DNA from: Datisca glomerata
Taxonomy: Eukaryota; Streptophyta; Magnoliopsida; Cucurbitales; Datiscaceae
DNA length: 64,000 nt
Direction: 5' to 3'
NCBI GenBank assembly: GCA_003255025.1
Contig: QANY01013423.1
Location: 2,159,779 to 2,223,778, forward strand
Both the position numbers and the translations under genes were made by a program. The notes beneath the pieces are model-generated. The model made no database searches, was not told the DNA's origin, and saw nothing but the letters and a program-made list of their open reading frames with translations. Positions 58,355-64,000 of the stretch are shown here, in pieces (the stretch's first letter is position 1; the number at the start of each line of letters is the position of its first letter).

Positions 58355-59065
58355 TGTTAATGCGAAAAATATGACTGCATCGATTGTCGATGAGTCTATC
58401 ATGCGTCTCTTGGTAATTCGTCCAAAGGTCTACAAAAATAAAAAACGATCGTGAAAGTAGTAGGTAGGGCACCTGGGGTTGCCTCACCTAATGCACTATA
58501 ACGATCAAGTCAATAAAGTGTTTAAAATAATATTAGTAATATGAAGAATTGCTTACCATTTAATGGAGATCATCATATATTTATAATGATTTTTTGTATC
58601 AATCCAATATCTAAGTTCAATGTATCTTCTTCCTTATTCTGATAAGGAATGAGTATATTCATGAATAATATTCTCTTATCAAAATATTATTGTTATCATC
58701 TTATCCTTTTTAATAACCATTGAAATTGCCTGATAGATTTGAAGTGTGCTTATTATTTTCTTATATGACTGATTATTATATCTTATCGTGACCAAAAAAA
58801 TGATATCGGCTATCTCGAATAGCCACGATCCTATGTATAAGATTACCTCGTCATATGTGTGACATCGATAGTGTAAGTATATGTGGGGTCGTGTCCATCG
58901 ATCTGGTCGTGGAGAGTGTCTCGGTCATCATGGTGACTTCAGTCACAAAGGAGTCCTCAGTTTGGACTTAATATGAGCCCTACCCGAAAAATTAGAGTTG
59001 AGTCTTATTCGAAAATATTATTAACGAACTTTATCTGAGTGTTTTTCTCCCCTATAATGTTTTCA
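58355..59065 (+). repeat. Right terminal repeat of the LARD-like element
   Basis: It starts TGTTAATGCGAAAAATATG and ends AATGTTTTCA. It has clear substitutions and small indels relative to the left repeat, so the insertion is not recent. Confidence 0.87.
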
Positions 59066-59680
59066 TTCTTTGCTTTTATCGGAATATGGAGAGAAAAATA
59101 GTCATGAATATTTGTTACTTAGTTTTCCTTCATTTTTCTTCCTTATTCTCTTTACTCTTTCTATATTTTTCTAGCATCATTCCCCAATAAATTCTCGGAG
59201 GCCAGAGTCTAAACATACTATTTTAATCATTGTTCTCATATTTTTTTTCTAATTTTATTATTGATGGTCATTATATGTGTTTTATTTGCAAGTTGGAAGA
59301 TTAATATATCCAATTCAGCTATACCTAGGTATATCCTTCATTCCTTCCATTTTAAATCTTTGTTCTTATCATAGTTTGATTTTATAAAGTCGATATTAGA
59401 ATGTTGATACTTTTATTTGAAATTGTTGTTTATCTATGAGAAATAATTTATTTCTTTTATAAATGCCTTGTTTCTGTTAGTTATTTTTCTTTGATATCAA
59501 TAGAGTTTTTGTTAGTTATTTTACTTTGATATCAATAGAGTTTTTGTTTTCTCCCTTTTCTTTTATGATTTCTCAAACAAAATTAAGAATTAGGAGGTTT
59601 TGAGAATGCAAATAGAATCAAATTAGTATGTCGACTTATAGATTTATCTTTTCTTATTCTCAGTTGTTTTATGTAGTCTA
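59066..59680. other. Gene-free stretch with a 35-bp duplication
   Basis: No gene. GTTAGTTATTTTTCTTTGAT followed by ATCAATAGAGTTTTT is duplicated in tandem at 59,476-59,510 and 59,511-59,545. Confidence 0.6.
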
Positions 59681-62600
59681 CACTACTACAAAACTATTTT
59701 TTGTTAAAAATCAAATATGATAGGTAAGCACCCGTCGTCTTAAAAAGTGTCATAAAAATCACATATTTTTTGCGACGGGGCAAAAAGACAATAGCTGTCT
59801 CAGACACCGTCGTATTCAAACCCAGAAGACCGACGGCTGTTTTGTAGTTCTTTGATGATGATCACTGCACAAACTGTCATCGTTGTTGAATTATATTTTA
59901 CTGCACAAACCGCCGTCATTGTTTATTATTTAATTTTAGAAAACATCATTTTTGTTATAGTTTTACGACGGTTTGTAGTCTGTGGTGATATATTTTTTTA
60001 AATTTTAATTACAAAACAATTGAGTCAACCTATTAGAATTGAACAATAAATGAAAACAGAAAAACGACACAAATATATCAGCAGATAATATAACTATTCA
60101 TTACACACAATATGATTATCTTCAAAATTTCTAACATTGTAGACTAGAAAAAACAAATAACGAAATTAATTACAAAAACCTTGAAACTAATAAACTATGA
60201 ATACTTTTTTTAGTTGTTCTAGTTACTCCCAAATTGTTCTACTTAGTTGTTGAACTCTACAAAAAAAAGTTTGTTTAATCCATCAATTTATTATAAAGTA
60301 AAGTAAAAGAGTATTGAGAGTTTTCATATTCACTGCTTCGTTTACCCACACATGTATTGCATTATAGATTATTTAGTTTAACCCTGAGTTAAAACATATA
60401 AAGTTAACAAATAACAATCTAATAGTGTATCACCAAAATCATCATCAACAATATTTTTACGATATTCACTTTGAGTGGATGATAAGACAACTGACCATCT
60501 TGGATCTTTTGGATCTTCCACATAAAAAAGTTGTTTTGCTTGCGAAGCCAAAATAAAAGGCTCATTTTGTAACCTTATATTGCAAAATCAACTAATGTAA
60601 ATCCAAGATCATCAACTTTGATCTCATTACTATTCTCAACTCACTCATATTTAAACAACGAAAGTCTAAACGTATGATAATTAAGCTCATAAATCTCTTG
60701 GATCACTCCATAAAAGAACAAGTCTGAATAAATAGGATTGTTATCCCTAGCACTTGCAATTTACATTGTATGTGCCACTACACTAACTCCAGTGTTCTAG
60801 AAACATCAATCATTATCACAATATTTTGTATGAAATCTATAGCCATTTATGGCGTAAACAAAATATTTGACTACCTCATAAGTTAGGCTCTATGATATCC
60901 ACCTTAGTGTATTTGTTACACTTATGGAGACATCAATATCATTTGCAACCTACAAATAATAATCCATGATTATGTACTTTATAAAATTTACAAACTTGTA
61001 TACATACTGTTATCACTTAAGTTACCTGATCACGCAGGCAATAAATAAATGTTTAGTTATATTCATCTTTTAGCCATTTATGTCTCCTTGATTTGTTAGG
61101 ATACTTATTCCTCAAGAAAGTCATATGTTGCCTATACAGCTGCACAAAACGAAAATTCAAATAGAGTATGAAATAAAAAACCATTAAAAAAGCAATGAGC
61201 ATGATAACAAATAAAAAATTCAGATTATTATACTTACTCAATATAGGGTTGAACTTCATTAGTATTTTCTAATACGTAACGATGTGTTTGCTTCCACTGT
61301 TCGTGATCAATTCTTTCTACATGACCACTTGATAAAAGCTTACCATCTTTCAAATCATCATATGAGCATGGAACTCCAATTGATTTAATTCCTAGATATC
61401 CGCTGCAAAAACTCTACAGCTTCTTCGGCAATATAACACTCACTAATGCAACCCTCTAGACGATTGTAATTTCTTACATAACCATTTAACACTTTCATAT
61501 ATCGTTCAAATGGGTACATCCACTGTAAGTAAACTGGTCCACAAAGTCGTACCTCTCCAACATGGTGCACAGTCAGATGAACCATGATGGTGAAGAATGT
61601 GGAAGGAGATGTTTTTTCAAGAATATATCATGTCACAATAATTTCTTTTTATAACACATCTAGTTGTGTAACATCTATAACCTTACTACAAATTGCATTA
61701 AACAATAAACAAAGTTTGGTGATTGCATATCCTACACGATCTAGTAATAATCAACGTATTGCCGCAGGAAGTATGTGTTACATTAATGTATGACAATCAT
61801 GAGATTTCAACCCATTAAGACTAAGATATTTCAAAGAAATTAGATTTTGAAAATTTGATGAGTATCCTTTAGGAACTTTATGTTAGCTAATGTAGTTCAT
61901 AGTTTCTTCTTTTATGCTCGGGACAATTTGTAACAAGTTAGGAACTATTTTTTTCATCGACTTTTGGCGCCGATTCTGGTCTAATGCCCATTTCCACAGT
62001 ATCCATACTACTAGATAGGCCATCTCTTATCTTCCTAGAATTGTCAAGCAGTATTTCTGTAATATTCATGCAAATATTTTTTTCAATGTGAATAACATCG
62101 AGACAATGTCAAACATGTAAGTTTTTCCAATATTCTAGATTGAAGAAAATTGATTTCTTCTTCCAGTAAGATTTGAACAATCCATCTTTCACTGATTCCT
62201 TCACATTCTTCTTTTCCAATGTAAATCTAACTTTCTCAACTTTCCAACACTTGTTTTCCACTTGAAGGTGCAGGAGTTGTTCTAAACTCTTGATTACCAT
62301 CAAATACCTTTTTTTTGCCTTCTGTAAGGATGTGTGAGTGGTAAAAATCTTCAATATCCTATATACGCATTTTGTTTGTTGTGTTTTAGCCTAATAGAGG
62401 ATGCATCTTCTGCATATATTGGACAAGCATAAGAACATTTAACACTACATCCACATAAGTTTCTGTATGCATGAAAATCATTGATCGTCCACATTAAGAC
62501 TGCTCTTAGAGTAAAACTATCTTCCCGATATGCATCATACGCCTCAATTCCCACTTCCCAGAAAACTTTAAGATCATCAATCAAAGGTGCTAAATAAACA

Positions 62601-63221
62601 TCAATATTGTTTCCTGGTTGCTTAGGTCTAGTTTTTAACAATGTTAATATCATGTATTTTCTATTCATGCACAACCATCAAGGGATATTATATATTATCA
62701 TAATAATATGTCAGTAACTATATTTACTACTAAGATAACTAAATGGAGTTATCCCATTTGCTGCAATAGCTAGTCGAATGTGTCTTGGCTCAGCTATAAA
62801 ATCAGGCCACTTGTGGTCTATAAGCATCCAAGATGGAGAATTGGTTGGGTGACATAATTTACCAAGATGGAGAATCAGAAATATTGCTATTCGTTTAAAC
62901 CGTGGTATGGGAGGAAACTACCATAACACCCTTGCAAGCACTCATTTTTTCTCCCCCGACAAATTCTTTGATGGTTTTCATCTCGAGACGCCACACACAG
63001 GACATATAGTTACTTCTACATGCTCATTTCTATATAAAATGCAATCATTAGGATATGCGTGTATTTTTTCATACTCCATTCCTAAAGCACATAAGGTTTT
63101 CTTAGCCTCGTAGAATGAAATGGGTATTTGATTTCCATCTTGAAGCATTTCCTCTCACACACTTAATGAATCTGAAAAAGTTATGTCACTCCATACATAT
63201 TTAGCCTTTAAATTATACAAC
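59681..63221 (-). mobile_element. CACTA element with decayed TNP2 transposase (CACTA-2)
   Basis: It starts at 59,681 with CACTACTACAAAACTATTTT. Subterminal repeats follow (CCGTCGTCTT, GCGACGGGG, CCGTCGTATT, TTTACGACGGTTTG; 59,735-59,985). The transposase is on the minus strand (60,480-63,180), so this is the 3' terminus of the element. The 5' side is cut by an LTR at 63,222. Confidence 0.85.
60480..63180 (-). pseudogene. TNP2-type CACTA transposase pseudogene
   Basis: Domains in coding order on the minus strand: the Transposase_21 (TNP2) region at 62,351-63,180, with CVSR-type cysteines ICPVCGVSR, GNNIDVYLAPLIDDLKVFW, YDAYREDSFTLRAVLMWTIN and the CPIYAED segment. A DUF4218 region at 61,270-61,800 follows, with RLCGPVYLQWMYPFERYMK and GCISECYIAEEAVEFL. 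A DUF4216-like tail at 60,480-61,140 ends near FASKTTFLCGRSK. A likely intron separates the last two (about 61,140-61,260). Stops and frame changes are frequent. By family the protein would cut element ends at the CACTA repeats in the nucleus; this copy cannot. Confidence 0.88.
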
Positions 63222-64000
63222 TATTGGGGGTGATGCCCTCAAAACATGTATATTGATATTTTAATATAAAATTTAATGGAATTAAATTTTTCTTATAATC
63301 ATTCTTTTAAATTATTGTTGAATAATTTATATAAATATCTGAAAATTCCATATTCATTGATAAGGCTATGATCTTGTATAAGTACGAGAGGATTAAGGTC
63401 ATAGAGAAAGAATAAAATTGTCAGCAACATATTAAAGTATGTAATCTTTAATGAGTGGTTGCTAGTACGGTTCACTAAATATTATGAATGCATGTGATCA
63501 AGATTCAGATTATTGATGTGGATAGACATCTTAGTGAAAATACTTTATATAATAATATTATATATGACAGGCCCGATATGAATTAATTTTTTTATTAACT
63601 TGTCGTTTATCATAAATACTTAATACACATCAATCTGATGATCATATATAGATTAGTCCGAATTCTGAGTAGTCATGAACTCCTATACATGTCTACTGAA
63701 TTTTTTTATTTAGTCGTTAAGGTTTATTTGTAAAACAGGCTAGTAACTTTTATTTTGAAGATTCAGTGATGTGAATAGCTGGAAACATGATCTTACAATA
63801 TTTGGAATCTAAGTTTTTCTAACGGATCATATATTGATTCCCTTAAGTATGAATTCTATAACTGAATGGTTATTGAGCTCAAATTTATAATACGATTATA
63901 AATTAGTCATTCACTAGTGAATTAATGGTACTTAAAAATCAAGAGGTAGTTAGAAAGGTAAAATGATAATTTTGACCAGCTTTAATTTACGAACCAATAA
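63222..64000 (+). repeat. LTR of the family-3 copia element, cut by the window edge
   Basis: From TATTGGGGGTGATGCCCTCA onward it aligns with the LTRs at 13,213 and 24,058. The terminal TG is changed to TA, and only the first 0.78 kb is visible. It interrupts the CACTA-2 transposase. Whether it is a solo LTR or the start of a full element lies outside the window. Confidence 0.87.

Larger units (their letters stand above)
53271..59065 (+). mobile_element. Non-coding element with 0.7-kb terminal direct repeats (LARD-like)
   Basis: Two direct repeats of about 708 and 711 bp (53,271-53,978 and 58,355-59,065) flank 4.4 kb without gag or pol. Both repeats start TGTT(G/A)ATG and end in CA after CTCCCCTA. 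This resembles a large retrotransposon derivative without coding capacity. No classical primer site follows the left repeat, and no perfect target duplication was found, so an alternative such as a segmental duplication remains possible. Orientation is assumed from TG...CA only. Confidence 0.6.

Overview
This is AT-rich nuclear DNA from a flowering plant, probably a eudicot. The evidence is an intron-containing oxidosqualene cyclase gene at the left edge, Ty1/copia and CACTA transposons, integrated plant pararetrovirus sequence and a fragment of plastid DNA. A 55-base run of N inside a CT microsatellite shows that the sequence is an assembled scaffold. The species cannot be read from the sequence. 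The only plausible host protein gene is the cyclase; everything recognisable after about 5.1 kb is transposable, viral, organellar or repeat DNA.

Layout: (1) 1-3.1 kb holds the first two coding exons, intron 1, leader and TATA box of a triterpene-type oxidosqualene cyclase on the minus strand, running off the left edge. (2) 5.1-8.1 kb is a 5'-truncated copia element on the plus strand. (3) 9,856-29,588 is one minus-strand copia element with 240-bp LTRs and a perfect ATTTT target duplication. It has been split by a 1.8-kb solo LTR in gag (TSD AATCT) and by a 12.9-kb composite copia element (13,213-26,117) that contains one full-length, one truncated and one shortened LTR plus two partial coding regions. 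(4) About 30.7-40.25 kb appears to be a CACTA element. Only its right terminus is clear, and it is interrupted by a block of endogenous pararetrovirus (31.5-38.1 kb).

That viral block holds two different virus lineages (A, and B/C) joined head to tail. It also contains a 360-bp inverted copy of the A capsid end, and an organelle-derived insertion (psaB plus the 3' end of plastid 16S rRNA plus other DNA) inside the movement gene of copy B. (5) 41.2-44.7 kb is tandem-repeat-rich, including a 22-bp minisatellite with higher-order periodicity. (6) 44,750-52,510 is an almost complete but mutated pararetrovirus copy (C) with about 109 bp of terminal redundancy. It lies in a TA repeat inside a duplicated segment whose uninterrupted sister is at 41.2-41.6 kb. 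(7) 53,271-59,065 is a non-coding element with 0.7-kb direct terminal repeats and two internal tandem arrays. (8) 59,681-63,221 is a decayed CACTA element with a TNP2-type transposase, cut at its upstream side by another LTR of the family seen at 13-26 kb, which runs off the right edge.

No intact transposon or viral reading frame was found. Each coding region carries stop codons, frameshifts or deletions.
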